Source: Pseudomonas mosselii (GTDB lineage Bacteria > Pseudomonadota > Gammaproteobacteria > Pseudomonadales > Pseudomonadaceae). From it: a stretch of 64,000 bases of DNA. The DNA is taken from NCBI RefSeq assembly GCF_005796105.1, contig NZ_VAUO01000008.1, forward strand, positions 186,001 to 250,000. The letters are read 5' to 3'. The position numbers were made by a program, and so were the translations under genes. Of this stretch, positions 19,897 through 27,846 are shown piece after piece. The notes under the pieces are model-generated. The model saw only the letters and a program-made list of their open reading frames with translations. It ran no database searches and had not been told where the DNA came from. The stretch's first letter is position 1, and each line of letters starts with the position of its first letter.

Positions 19897-20871
19897 TCAG
19901 CTGTGCAGCCTGCACGCTGCCAGCCCCGCTTGCAGGTCTGCCAAAGGCTGTGGCGCATCGAAGATCAGCTCCAGGCGTGAATCCTTGCGCCATTCGCTCG
20001 GCTGCCACTGCACATCGGCACCCGCGAGGGTGTTGAACGACTGCCACCCGCCCGGACTGTGGATAACCCCCTTGGCACGCTGCCACGCCCAGTGATGCAG
20101 AAAGCGTTGTAGGTGCGCCAGATCGAAGCGCTGCGTCGGGTGCCAGCGCCAACCGACACTCCAGCCGCCCTCGCCTGCCTGCGCCTGGCAAATTGGCTGG
20201 GTGGGGTCTGTCCACAATGCAGCCGGGACGATAGGTGAGTTGTCCACAGGCAGCCTGGAAAGCGCGGCTGTACGCTCGCCGACGGTGGAAAAACCTGGCA
20301 GCAGATTCAGCGGCAAAGTACCTTGGGTAGTCCAAAACGCCCGAATGTCCGGCAAGGCCTTGGTTATCAACAGGCGATGCGCGTCGTCCACAGAGTCCGA
20401 CTTGTTGAATACCAGCAGCGCAGTCATTGCCAATGCCGCTTGCTGAGCCTGCGCCAGACGCTCACCGCGCGCCAGCGCTTGAGCGTCCAGCACCATCAGC
20501 AGAGGCTGCACAGCCAACACTCCCGCCCAAGGCGACTGCCCCAGCTGCTGCAACAGTTGAAGCGGATGGCCGAGCCCCGAGGGCTCGATGAACACCCGGT
20601 TCGGTCGGGCTTTGCGCAGTAGTCGACCCAAGCCGACCTGAAAGGGCATGCCGTTTACACAACACAGGCAACCACCGGCCACCTCGCCGATGGCGATACC
20701 GTCGTCATCGCACGCCAGCAAGGCAGCATCCAGACCAACCTGGCCGAACTCGTTGACCAGCACCGCCCAGCGCTCGCTGGCCGGGCGTTGTGCCAACAGG
20801 TGGCGAATCAGGCTGGTCTTGCCGGCGCCCAGGGGCCCGGCGATCACGTGGGTGGGAATGTTCTGCAACAT
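19897..20871 (-). CDS. COG0523/CobW-family GTPase (second copy)
   Basis: A 324-residue G3E-family GTPase. Walker A is GPLGAGKTS (residues 12-20), the metal-binding CxCC motif is C68-L-C70-C71 within GGCLCCVNG, and NKSD is the guanine-specificity motif. COG0523 proteins bind zinc and are thought to deliver it to target enzymes under zinc limitation. It is last in the zinc-starvation operon behind the Zur-like box and follows the DUF1826 gene after 83 bases. Unlike its paralogue two genes upstream, it has a short C-terminal domain. The start at 20871 is chosen because the family begins just before the Walker A motif; AAGGTG is upstream. Confidence 0.85.
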   Translation of the reverse strand: MLQNIPTHVIAGPLGAGKTSLIRHLLAQRPASERWAVLVNEFGQVGLDAALLACDDDGIAIGEVAGGCLCCVNGMPFQVGLGRLLRKARPNRVFIEPSGLGHPLQLLQQLGQSPWAGVLAVQPLLMVLDAQALARGERLAQAQQAALAMTALLVFNKSDSVDDAHRLLITKALPDIRAFWTTQGTLPLNLLPGFSTVGERTAALSRLPVDNSPIVPAALWTDPTQPICQAQAGEGGWSVGWRWHPTQRFDLAHLQRFLHHWAWQRAKGVIHSPGGWQSFNTLAGADVQWQPSEWRKDSRLELIFDAPQPLADLQAGLAACRLHS

Positions 20872-21969
20872 CGTCAGGTGGCACCTTGTAAGAGCGACGG
20901 CGTGCCCGCGATAGGAGCATTGAACGCGTCGCGGAGCAAGCCACGGCTGTCCCCTCAGCCCAACCAATCCAAGCTCAACAACAAACGGCGTTGGCCAACA
21001 GGGGTCAGCGGGGACCGGTGGATAAGCCCCCGGCCCTCGTTGCCTTGCCACTTCTCACCCTTGAGCAATGCCACCTCGCCAGTCAACAGACGCTGAATGT
21101 TATCCACAGGCGGCGGAGCGCTGAGCAGGCGTCGTCGATCGATCATGCCCTCTTCAAGCCATTCGCTCCCCGCACCGCTGTAGGTGGTCAACAATCGCAG
21201 CGGCACATGGTCCACGTGAAAACGTGGGCACATGGCGCCGTCCAGCACCCGCAGGCGCAAGCCAATGCGGCGGGCCCCCAGCAGGCAGGTGTACGCCGCC
21301 ACCAGCCACTCGACGTCGGCGACGAATCCTGCATAGCCATGCAGGTCGGCCGCCTCACGCAGCAAGCCCTCAAGGCGAGGCGGCTGTTGCTCGTCCACAT
21401 CGATTTCTCGCTCGTCGGCCAGCGCCTGGCCCAGGCTGAGCACCAGCGCAGCGAAATCCTCGACTTGGGCCGGCAACTGCCGCTGCCAGATGGCCAAATT
21501 GACGTCGTCGCGCAAAATATCGGTCATCACCTGCGCCGAAGTCGCCATCACCTGGCAGATATCCACAGACTTGGGCGCCAACCTCACGCTGCCATCTCCT
21601 CGATCCAGGGACCGAACGGGTCCGCCAAGCCCCGCCAGGCCATCGGACCGAGAGCCATTTCCTCGTCGCTGAGCAAACAGGCTTCCAGCGCTGTGGATAA
21701 TTTTTCGAAGTCGATGTTCTGCCCGATGAACACCAGCTCCTGCCGGCAATCACCGCTCTCGGCGGACCAGTGCTTGAGGATTTCTACGGTGTCGGCCTCA
21801 TCCTGTGGCCACTGCTCCCGTGGCACGAACCGCCACCAACGCCCGGCCAGGCCATGGCGCATCATGCCGCCAGCCTGCGACCAACTCCCAGCCTCCTGGT
21901 ACTTGCTGGCCAGCCAGAAGAATCCCTTGGAGCGCAGCAGCCGACCGTTGCTCCACGGCTTGTGGATAA
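20058..21969. other. Cluster of four perfect DnaA boxes
   Basis: The nine-base DnaA box TTATCCACA occurs perfectly at 20058-20066 (minus), 21100-21108 (plus), 21692-21700 (minus) and 21961-21969 (minus), all inside the COG0523 and DUF1826 genes. At least eight further perfect copies occur elsewhere in the window. They may be DnaA-titration sites, or simply reflect a codon/word preference; no AT-rich unwinding region accompanies them. Confidence 0.6.
20955..21587 (-). CDS. DUF1826 family protein, zinc-starvation operon
   Basis: A 210-residue cytoplasmic protein of the DUF1826 family. It contains FHVDHVPLRLLTTYSGAGSE (about residues 125-144) and ends with HRSPLTPVGQRRLLLSLDWL, both rich in histidines and acidic residues that could hold a metal, resembling a 2-oxoglutarate-oxygenase-like jelly-roll pattern (H-x-D...H), an inference only. 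The start is a GTG whose last two bases overlap the TGA of the preceding GTPase gene (GTGA), a typical translational-coupling arrangement. DUF1826 genes are recurrent neighbours of COG0523 genes in Pseudomonas, which points to a role in coping with zinc limitation. Confidence 0.78.
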   Translation of the reverse strand: MRLAPKSVDICQVMATSAQVMTDILRDDVNLAIWQRQLPAQVEDFAALVLSLGQALADEREIDVDEQQPPRLEGLLREAADLHGYAGFVADVEWLVAAYTCLLGARRIGLRLRVLDGAMCPRFHVDHVPLRLLTTYSGAGSEWLEEGMIDRRRLLSAPPPVDNIQRLLTGEVALLKGEKWQGNEGRGLIHRSPLTPVGQRRLLLSLDWLG

Positions 21970-22792
21970 AGTCGAAGAAGCGCTGCGGATGCAGGGGACG
22001 ACGGGCCTGCCAGGTGGTAGCGGCAATGCCGTACTCCTCGGTCTCCGGGAGGTGCGTGCCGCGCAACTCCTGAAGCCACCCCGGCGCCTGGGCAGCCTGC
22101 TCGAAGTCGAACAGACCGGTGTCGAGGATGCGCGACAAAGCCACCTGACCCATCACCATCGGAACGATCTGCGCTCGAGGGTTGAGGCGACGCAGGATAG
22201 CCATGAGTTCTTCACGCTCAGCTTGGCTGATCAAGTCGATCTTGCTCAGCAACAACACATCGGCGAACTCTACCTGCTCGATCAACAAGTCGCTGATCGA
22301 ACGCTCGTCCTCCTCGCCCAAGGTTTCACCGCGGCTCGCCAAGCTGTCGGCCGCCTGATAATCGTTCAGGAAGTTCAGGCCATCGACCACCGTGACCATC
22401 GTGTCCAAGCGCGCCATGTCCGATAGGCTGCGACCTTGCTCGTCACGGAAGGTGAACGTCTCGGCCACCGGCAGCGGCTCGGAAATACCGGTCGATTCGA
22501 TCAGCAGGTAATCGAAGCGGCCCTCGCGTGCCAAGCGTGCCACCTCTTCCAGCAGGTCTTCGCGCAAGGTGCAGCAGATGCAGCCGTTGCTCATCTCCAC
22601 CAGCTTCTCTTCAGCGCGGTTCAAACTGACGTTGCGCTGCACCTCGCTGGCATCGATGTTGATTTCGCTCATGTCATTGACGATCACCGCGACGCGCAAG
22701 TCGTCGCGGTTACGCAGGACATGGTTGAGCAATGTGCTCTTGCCGGCACCGAGGAAGCCGGAAAGTACGGTGACAGGTAAGCGGTTGGGCAT
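21584..22792 (-). CDS. COG0523/CobW-family zinc metallochaperone GTPase
   Basis: A 402-residue G3E GTPase. GFLGAGKST (residues 12-20) is Walker A, NGCICCTLRED holds the CxCC metal site (C71-C73-C74), LIESTGISEP is the Walker B/switch region, and SKIDLI the base-specificity motif. The long C-terminal CobW_C domain contains HPQRFFDFIHKPW. This architecture matches the Zur-regulated zinc GTPases (ZigA/ZagA-like). GAGG lies 7 bases before the chosen ATG at 22792. The gene begins 46 bases from a perfect Zur-like palindrome and is first in a three-gene operon with DUF1826 and a second COG0523 protein. Confidence 0.9.
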   Translation of the reverse strand: MPNRLPVTVLSGFLGAGKSTLLNHVLRNRDDLRVAVIVNDMSEINIDASEVQRNVSLNRAEEKLVEMSNGCICCTLREDLLEEVARLAREGRFDYLLIESTGISEPLPVAETFTFRDEQGRSLSDMARLDTMVTVVDGLNFLNDYQAADSLASRGETLGEEDERSISDLLIEQVEFADVLLLSKIDLISQAEREELMAILRRLNPRAQIVPMVMGQVALSRILDTGLFDFEQAAQAPGWLQELRGTHLPETEEYGIAATTWQARRPLHPQRFFDFIHKPWSNGRLLRSKGFFWLASKYQEAGSWSQAGGMMRHGLAGRWWRFVPREQWPQDEADTVEILKHWSAESGDCRQELVFIGQNIDFEKLSTALEACLLSDEEMALGPMAWRGLADPFGPWIEEMAA

Positions 22793-22838
22793 GGCGGACC
22801 TCATCGGGCAGGTGCATTCGAAACGATGCGTTGCACAA

Positions 22839-22853
22839 TGTTATAGTATAACA
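22839..22853. promoter_or_regulatory. Zur-box-like operator
   Basis: The perfect palindrome TGTTATA-G-TATAACA matches the Pseudomonas Zur box (GTTATANNATAAC type). It lies in the 114-base gap between the divergent COG0523 gene (46 bases away) and the small secreted protein gene (53 bases away), so one Zur dimer pair could repress both operons when zinc is sufficient. Confidence 0.85.
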
Positions 22854-22906
22854 ATACACTTTGGCCAAGCCGTTCCCACCGAACGGTTGTCTGGAGAGCG
22901 TCATCG

Positions 22907-23281
22907 ATGAAATTGTCCTGTGCCTTGGCACTGCTGGCCGCACTGCCGCTGCCCTTATTCGCCATGCCCCGCACCGACCTGGCGCTGTGCACGCGCAGCG
23001 CGACCCTACTCGCCTGCCAGGACCACAAAGGCAATTACTACAGCGTGCGTACCGAAGGCAGCACCTTCTACCTGCGCGGCTACGAGCAGGCCAGCAAGCG
23101 CCTGTGGGCACAGACCAACAGCCGCTATGGCGCGTTGACCTTCTTCACCGGCCTGGCCAGCGACGGCGAGGCCTGGGTCGGGTACAGCCGGCGCATCGGC
23201 TGGACCACGCTCAACCGTGTATCCAGCTCCAGCGGCCAGCGCTTCGATCTTCATTGCAGCCTCATCGGCGGTTGCCGCTGA
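22907..23281 (+). CDS. Small secreted protein of the zinc-starvation cluster
   Basis: A 124-residue protein with a clear signal peptide (KLSCALALLAALPLPLFA, cleavage near A19). The mature part has four cysteines (near residues 28, 37, 117 and 123), suggesting two disulfides in a periplasmic or secreted domain, and is rich in Tyr, Gly, Ser and Arg, with no recognised family. It is the first gene downstream of the Zur-like palindrome and precedes folE2 by 23 bases, so it should be made when zinc is scarce. Zinc binding, or a role in envelope zinc handling, is only a guess from context. Confidence 0.75.
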   Translation: MKLSCALALLAALPLPLFAMPRTDLALCTRSATLLACQDHKGNYYSVRTEGSTFYLRGYEQASKRLWAQTNSRYGALTFFTGLASDGEAWVGYSRRIGWTTLNRVSSSSGQRFDLHCSLIGGCR

Positions 23282-23304
23282 AATTACCTTCCAGGATGTA
23301 TGCC

Positions 23305-24186
23305 ATGACCCACTTCACCCTCCCTGATATCGCCGCACAAAGCAGCGAGCAATCCCTGCCCCTGGATTGGGTGGGGATGTGCGGTATCGCCCTGCCCGTA
23401 CAGTTCGAAGGACGACACCTGAACGCATACGCCGACGCCGGCGTCAGCCTGGATGAGGGCAGTGCCCGCGGCATTCATATGTCGCGGTTGTACCTGGCAC
23501 TGGAACGGCTGGAACAGCAAGCCTTGAGCAGGCCGTTGCTACATCAGGTGCTGGAGTGTTTTCTGGCCAGCCACGAAGGCCTTGCAAGACGCGCCTACCT
23601 GCGCCTGCGGTTCGCTCACATGCTCAAACGCGCCGCACTGGTCAGCCCGCTGGCCGGCTGGAAGCAGTATCCGGTCAGCCTCGATGCACGCCTGGAACAC
23701 GAAATGTTCCACGTGGAACTATCCGTAGACATCCCCTACTCCTCCACCTGCCCCTGTTCGGCGGCCCTCGCCCGGCAACTGATTCAGGCGCAATTCGAGC
23801 GGGACTTCACGGCCACCACACTGGAGCGGCACCGCGTACACCAATGGCTGGGCAGCAGCACCGGCATCGTCGCCACACCCCACAGCCAGCGCAGCTTGGC
23901 CAAGCTACAGGTGCGTCTCGACGCCGATGAGTTTCGGCTCACCGAGCTGATTGACCAGGCTGAAGCTGCTCTCGGCACTGCGGTGCAGACGGCAGTAAAA
24001 CGCGCGGACGAGCAGGCATTCGCCTTGGCCAACGGCCAAAACCTGATGTTCTGTGAGGATGCGGCGCGGCGCCTGCACCTGGCCTTGCGCCAGGCGGATG
24101 GGGTCAGCGGATTCCGGCTGCGCGTGGAGCATGCAGAGAGCCTGCATGCCCACGACGCGGTGGCCACCAGTCAGTGGCGCTGGTAA
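23305..24186 (+). CDS. folE2: GTP cyclohydrolase FolE2 (type IB)
   Basis: A 293-residue enzyme converting GTP to dihydroneopterin triphosphate, the first step of folate synthesis. FEGRHLNAYADAGVSL, and the catalytic region YSSTCPCSAALARQ with its cysteines, are FolE2-specific; the protein is unrelated to FolE. FolE2 can use Mn2+ or Fe2+ instead of Zn2+, and in Pseudomonas it is induced through Zur to replace zinc-dependent FolE. The ATG at 23305 is preceded by AGGA; another in-frame ATG lies 9 bases upstream. Position behind the Zur-like box fits this substitution role exactly. Confidence 0.93.
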   Translation: MTHFTLPDIAAQSSEQSLPLDWVGMCGIALPVQFEGRHLNAYADAGVSLDEGSARGIHMSRLYLALERLEQQALSRPLLHQVLECFLASHEGLARRAYLRLRFAHMLKRAALVSPLAGWKQYPVSLDARLEHEMFHVELSVDIPYSSTCPCSAALARQLIQAQFERDFTATTLERHRVHQWLGSSTGIVATPHSQRSLAKLQVRLDADEFRLTELIDQAEAALGTAVQTAVKRADEQAFALANGQNLMFCEDAARRLHLALRQADGVSGFRLRVEHAESLHAHDAVATSQWRW

Positions 24187-24714
24187 TCAGGTGCGCGGCT
24201 TCACGCTACCGCAATCACTGCCCAGCCAGACCGCCCGGGTGTCCATGCTGCCCTGCTGTTGCACACCAGAGGCATTGAAGGTGCCGTTCACCTTGGTCAG
24301 GAATTCACGGTCGCTGAGGAAGGTCGCCTGCCCCTGTCCCTGAGCCTTGGGGCAGCTGAACTGGAACTTCCACACATTACCCGTGCGTTCGGTAATCTTC
24401 TGAGTGCAGCCGGACTGGGGATCCTGCAGCGGGATGTCATCGGTCTTGACCTGCTCCGGTGTCAGGCACGAGCGCACGCCCTTGCCGGCCACGGTGATGC
24501 CTTGCTTGGCCAGCACACCCTCCATCATCGCCCGTTGCTCGGGCGGCAGGTTCTTCAGCTGGCCTAGCATGAACTCCATGTCCGGCAGCGGCTTGCCATC
24601 GACCTGCATGTTGCTGGTGGTCAGCTCCCACAAGCCGGGTTGCAACATCTGCGCGTGCACCAACGGGCTACCTAATCCCAGGATCAGGGCAAGCAGTGGC
24701 AGACGATTCTTCAT
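24187..24714 (-). CDS. DUF3617 periplasmic protein
   Basis: A 175-residue secreted protein. A signal peptide (LPLLALILGLGSPLVHA) is followed by QMLQPGLWELTTSNMQVDGK, the hallmark of DUF3617, and a pattern of cysteines (SCLTPEQ, SGCTQ, FSCP, SDCGS) compatible with two disulfides. The function is unknown; homologues are common single-gene periplasmic proteins in proteobacteria. The stop codon touches that of folE2 in convergent orientation, with no terminator visible between them. Confidence 0.83.
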   Translation of the reverse strand: MKNRLPLLALILGLGSPLVHAQMLQPGLWELTTSNMQVDGKPLPDMEFMLGQLKNLPPEQRAMMEGVLAKQGITVAGKGVRSCLTPEQVKTDDIPLQDPQSGCTQKITERTGNVWKFQFSCPKAQGQGQATFLSDREFLTKVNGTFNASGVQQQGSMDTRAVWLGSDCGSVKPRT

Positions 24715-24844
24715 GGATCAACGCTCCTCGAAATACCGGCACTGGCCGGACTGTGCCGTTAGACGTCATTTTAGCCCGCGGGTTGCAGCCACCCCCATGA
24801 ACGTGATCTGTTAGGCAGCAGTACTCTCGGCAAGCAGGATGCGT

Positions 24845-26284
24845 ATGGATTACCACAGCCCCTACTTCTTCGGTTACGTGCTCGGCCTGATCCATCTCAT
24901 CGGCATCATCGCGGCCTTGCACGCGGTGTTCACCGTGCGTACTGCCCAAGGCGCGATCGCCTGGGCAATGCCACTGTTCTTCATTCCCTATCTGGCGCTG
25001 ATCCCATATCTGGTCTTCGGCGCCCGTTCGTTCTATGCGTATATCCAGGCGCGACGTCAGGCCAACCAGGAAATGCACGTGGCTATGGCCAGCCTCAACT
25101 GGCGGCCTTGGGTCGAGGAGGCCCTGACCGCTCGCGAGTCGGACAGCTATGCGGCGCTGCGCGCGATGCCCAAGCTGGGGCGCATGCCATGCCTGGCCAA
25201 CAACCAGGTCAAGCTGCTGATCGATGGCAAGGCCACCTTCGAGGCGATCTTCGCCGCCATTGAGCATGCCCACGACACGGTACTGGTGCAGTTTTTCATC
25301 ATCCATGACGACGTACTTGGCCAGCAGTTACAGCAGCTGTTGCTGCGCAAGGCCGCCGAAGGGGTGCGGGTGTACGTGCTGTACGACCGGGTCGGCAGCC
25401 ATGCCCTGCCCGCGCGCTACAGCCAGACCCTGCGCGACGGCGGCGTGCAGATCCAGGCGTTCGCCACGCGCCGAGGCTGGTTCAACCGCTTTCAGGTCAA
25501 CTTCCGCAACCATCGCAAGATCGTGGTGGTAGATGGCCTGACAGGATTTCTGGGTGGGCATAATGTGGGTGACGAGTACTTGGGGGGCCACCCACAGCTA
25601 TCGCCTTGGCGCGACACGCATGTTCAGATCAGCGGTCCGGTGCTGGCCTGTTTGCAGGAGTCGTTCGCCGAAGACTGGTATTGGGCCACGCGTCAGTTGC
25701 CACCGCTGATCCTCCCCGACACATACCCTGAGGATGGCGTCCTCTGCCAGGCCCTGGCCAGCGGCCCGGCCGACCCACAGGAGACCTGCGCGCTGTTCTT
25801 CCTCGAAGCCATTCACTCGGCCTCCCACCGGGTATGGATCACCAGTCCCTACTTCATCCCCGACGAGGCGGTTTTCGCCGCCCTGCGCCTGGCAGTGCTA
25901 CGCGGCGTGGATGTGCGCATCCTGATCCCCTCGCGGCCCGATCATCGCATCGTCTACGCCGCGTCCAGCCTGTTCGCCTTCGAGGCGGTACGTGCGGGAG
26001 TGCGGATGTTCAGGTATCAGCCGGGTTTCCTGCACCAGAAAGTGGTACTGGTGGACGACGAAGTCAGCGCCATTGGCAGCGCCAACCTGGATAACCGCTC
26101 CTTCCGCCTGAATTTCGAGATCACCCTGCTGACCATCGACCGCGCCTTCGCCGATCAGGTCGAGCAGATGCTGCTGCATGACTTCGAGCACGCCAGGGAG
26201 ATCAGCGCCGAAGACAGTCGCGACACCCATCGCTTGCAACAACTGGGCATGCGTATCGCGCGGCTGATTTCACCGATCCTGTAA
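24845..26284 (+). CDS. cls: Cardiolipin synthase
   Basis: A 479-residue inner-membrane phospholipase-D-superfamily enzyme that joins two phosphatidylglycerol molecules into cardiolipin. Two N-terminal membrane helices (about residues 8-30 and 38-60) precede the two HKD catalytic motifs: HRKIVVVDGLTGFLGGHN and HQKVVLVDDEVSAIGSANLD. Length and topology match ClsA of P. putida. ATG 24845 is preferred over ATG 24839 because AGGA then has better spacing. It is transcribed alone; the convergent cfa gene ends 43 bases downstream, with a short GC-rich dyad between. Confidence 0.93.
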   Translation: MDYHSPYFFGYVLGLIHLIGIIAALHAVFTVRTAQGAIAWAMPLFFIPYLALIPYLVFGARSFYAYIQARRQANQEMHVAMASLNWRPWVEEALTARESDSYAALRAMPKLGRMPCLANNQVKLLIDGKATFEAIFAAIEHAHDTVLVQFFIIHDDVLGQQLQQLLLRKAAEGVRVYVLYDRVGSHALPARYSQTLRDGGVQIQAFATRRGWFNRFQVNFRNHRKIVVVDGLTGFLGGHNVGDEYLGGHPQLSPWRDTHVQISGPVLACLQESFAEDWYWATRQLPPLILPDTYPEDGVLCQALASGPADPQETCALFFLEAIHSASHRVWITSPYFIPDEAVFAALRLAVLRGVDVRILIPSRPDHRIVYAASSLFAFEAVRAGVRMFRYQPGFLHQKVVLVDDEVSAIGSANLDNRSFRLNFEITLLTIDRAFADQVEQMLLHDFEHAREISAEDSRDTHRLQQLGMRIARLISPIL

Positions 26285-26327
26285 GCCTGCGCCGGCCCCG
26301 CGCAGGGGCCCGGCAGCGCCCAGGCGA

Positions 26328-27512
26328 TCAGCGATAAAGGTCCTCACGGGTCCACGGTAGGTCATGCCGACCGTCAGCGAACGGCTTCACCGCGAGGATC
26401 TGATGCAGGTTGATCCAGCCCTTGGTAAAGGCATAGGCGCAACCGGCCAGGTACAGTCGCCAGATCCGCAAGGTCTTTTCCGGCACCAATGCAGCAGCGC
26501 GCTGCAACTGGTTCTCCAGGTTCTCGCTCCAGTGGTTGAGCGTCTTGGCGTAGTGCAGGCGCAGGCTCTCCACATCCACCACCTCCAGGCCTGTCTCGCA
26601 GATGCTCGCGGTGATCATCGACAGATGCGGCAACTCCCCATGGGGGAAGACGTAACGGTCGATGAACTCGCCCGCACCACGGCCCACCGGACGGCCATCG
26701 ATGTGCTTGGCAGTGATGCCGTGGTTCATCACCAAGCCCCCTTCGCGCACCGCACCGAACAGGCGCTGGCAATACAGTGCCAGGTTGGCATGGCCGACGT
26801 GCTCGAACATCCCGACGCTGACGACTTTATCGAAGCGGCCGTCCTGCGGCAGGTCGCGGTAATCGAGGATCTGCAAGTCGACCTTGTTGGCCAATCCTTC
26901 GTCCTTCACCCGTTGCCGCGCTAGTTTCAGTTGCTCCTTGCTCAAGGTGATGCCGAACACCTTGGCGCCGTACTCGCGGGCAGCGAAGCGCGAAAGGCCG
27001 CCCCAGCCGCAGCCGACATCCAGCAGGTAGTCGCCGTCTTGCAGGCGCAGCTTGCGGCACAGGTGGTCGAACTTGTCCTGTTGGGCTTGGGCCAGGGTAT
27101 TGTCGGGCGCCTTGAAGTAGGCGCAGGAATAGACCATGTCCGGGTCCAGCCATAGCTGGTAGAACGCATTGGAAAGGTCGTAGTGGTAGGAAATCGCCTC
27201 AGCGTCCGTGCGCTTGTCGTGAGCGGTGCGCACCGGCAGTACGTCCTGTTCGTCCTTGAGCAGTGCTTCACTGAGTTCGTCGCAGACGCGAATGACCTCG
27301 CCGATATCCCCCTCAAGCTCAAGCTTGCCTTCAACGAACGCCGAGCCAAGCTCGTCCAGGTTAGGGTGCGTGAGCTGGCTGATCAGTTGGGGCTCCTTGA
27401 CCAGTATGGTGACCTGCGGGCTTGGCCCAAGATCGAACTGATTGCCATCCCATAGCTTCACGCGCAAAGGCAAGTGCAGGCTCTGCAACGCAGGTGGAAG
27501 TTGCGCAAGCAT
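26328..27512 (-). CDS. cfa: Cyclopropane-fatty-acyl-phospholipid synthase
   Basis: A 394-residue S-adenosylmethionine-dependent enzyme that cyclopropanates unsaturated acyl chains of membrane phospholipids, typically on entry into stationary phase. The SAM-binding motif DVGCGWGGLSRFAAREYGAK is near residue 170, and the family blocks AISYHYDLSNAFYQLWLDPD and MFEHVGHANLALYCQRLFGA are present. Length is normal for Pseudomonas. In P. putida cfaB-type genes are RpoS-dependent; the 5' region here was not resolved to a promoter by eye. Confidence 0.93.
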   Translation of the reverse strand: MLAQLPPALQSLHLPLRVKLWDGNQFDLGPSPQVTILVKEPQLISQLTHPNLDELGSAFVEGKLELEGDIGEVIRVCDELSEALLKDEQDVLPVRTAHDKRTDAEAISYHYDLSNAFYQLWLDPDMVYSCAYFKAPDNTLAQAQQDKFDHLCRKLRLQDGDYLLDVGCGWGGLSRFAAREYGAKVFGITLSKEQLKLARQRVKDEGLANKVDLQILDYRDLPQDGRFDKVVSVGMFEHVGHANLALYCQRLFGAVREGGLVMNHGITAKHIDGRPVGRGAGEFIDRYVFPHGELPHLSMITASICETGLEVVDVESLRLHYAKTLNHWSENLENQLQRAAALVPEKTLRIWRLYLAGCAYAFTKGWINLHQILAVKPFADGRHDLPWTREDLYR

Positions 27513-27846
27513 TCATGACCCTCCCTTCATTCTGGACAGGACATCGCAGCGTTACTGTTGCGACGCCATCGGATGAGGGTAGTTCATTCGTACGAAGTTT
27601 CCGGTCATCACGACCGTGCTGCGCAGGGCCTGGAACGCTTGGCCAGCAGATTGTATGCAGCTTATCCCGCTCGGACTGACCTTGCCCACTGCACTGTCTC
27701 ACATCCCAGTCGCCACCGGCTCAGAAGCCCTGCACCAGGCGGCGATGGGTGTGGATAGGATGGCGATGCAGATCTGATCCTCTGACGCCGGCCAACATGG
27801 GCACGTCGGTGTAAACTGCCGGCGTGCCCGCGTTCTTATTGGCCTT
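27513..27846. other. Intergenic region between cfa and the oxidoreductase operon
   Basis: This 334-base gap should hold the cfa promoter (minus strand) and the 3' end of the oxidoreductase operon. A dyad GGGCACG (27799-27805) / CGTGCCC (27823-27829) with an inner CGG/CCG pair could form a hairpin just past the operon's stop codon, but no U-run follows on the minus strand. No open reading frame with coding character was recognised. Confidence 0.5.
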
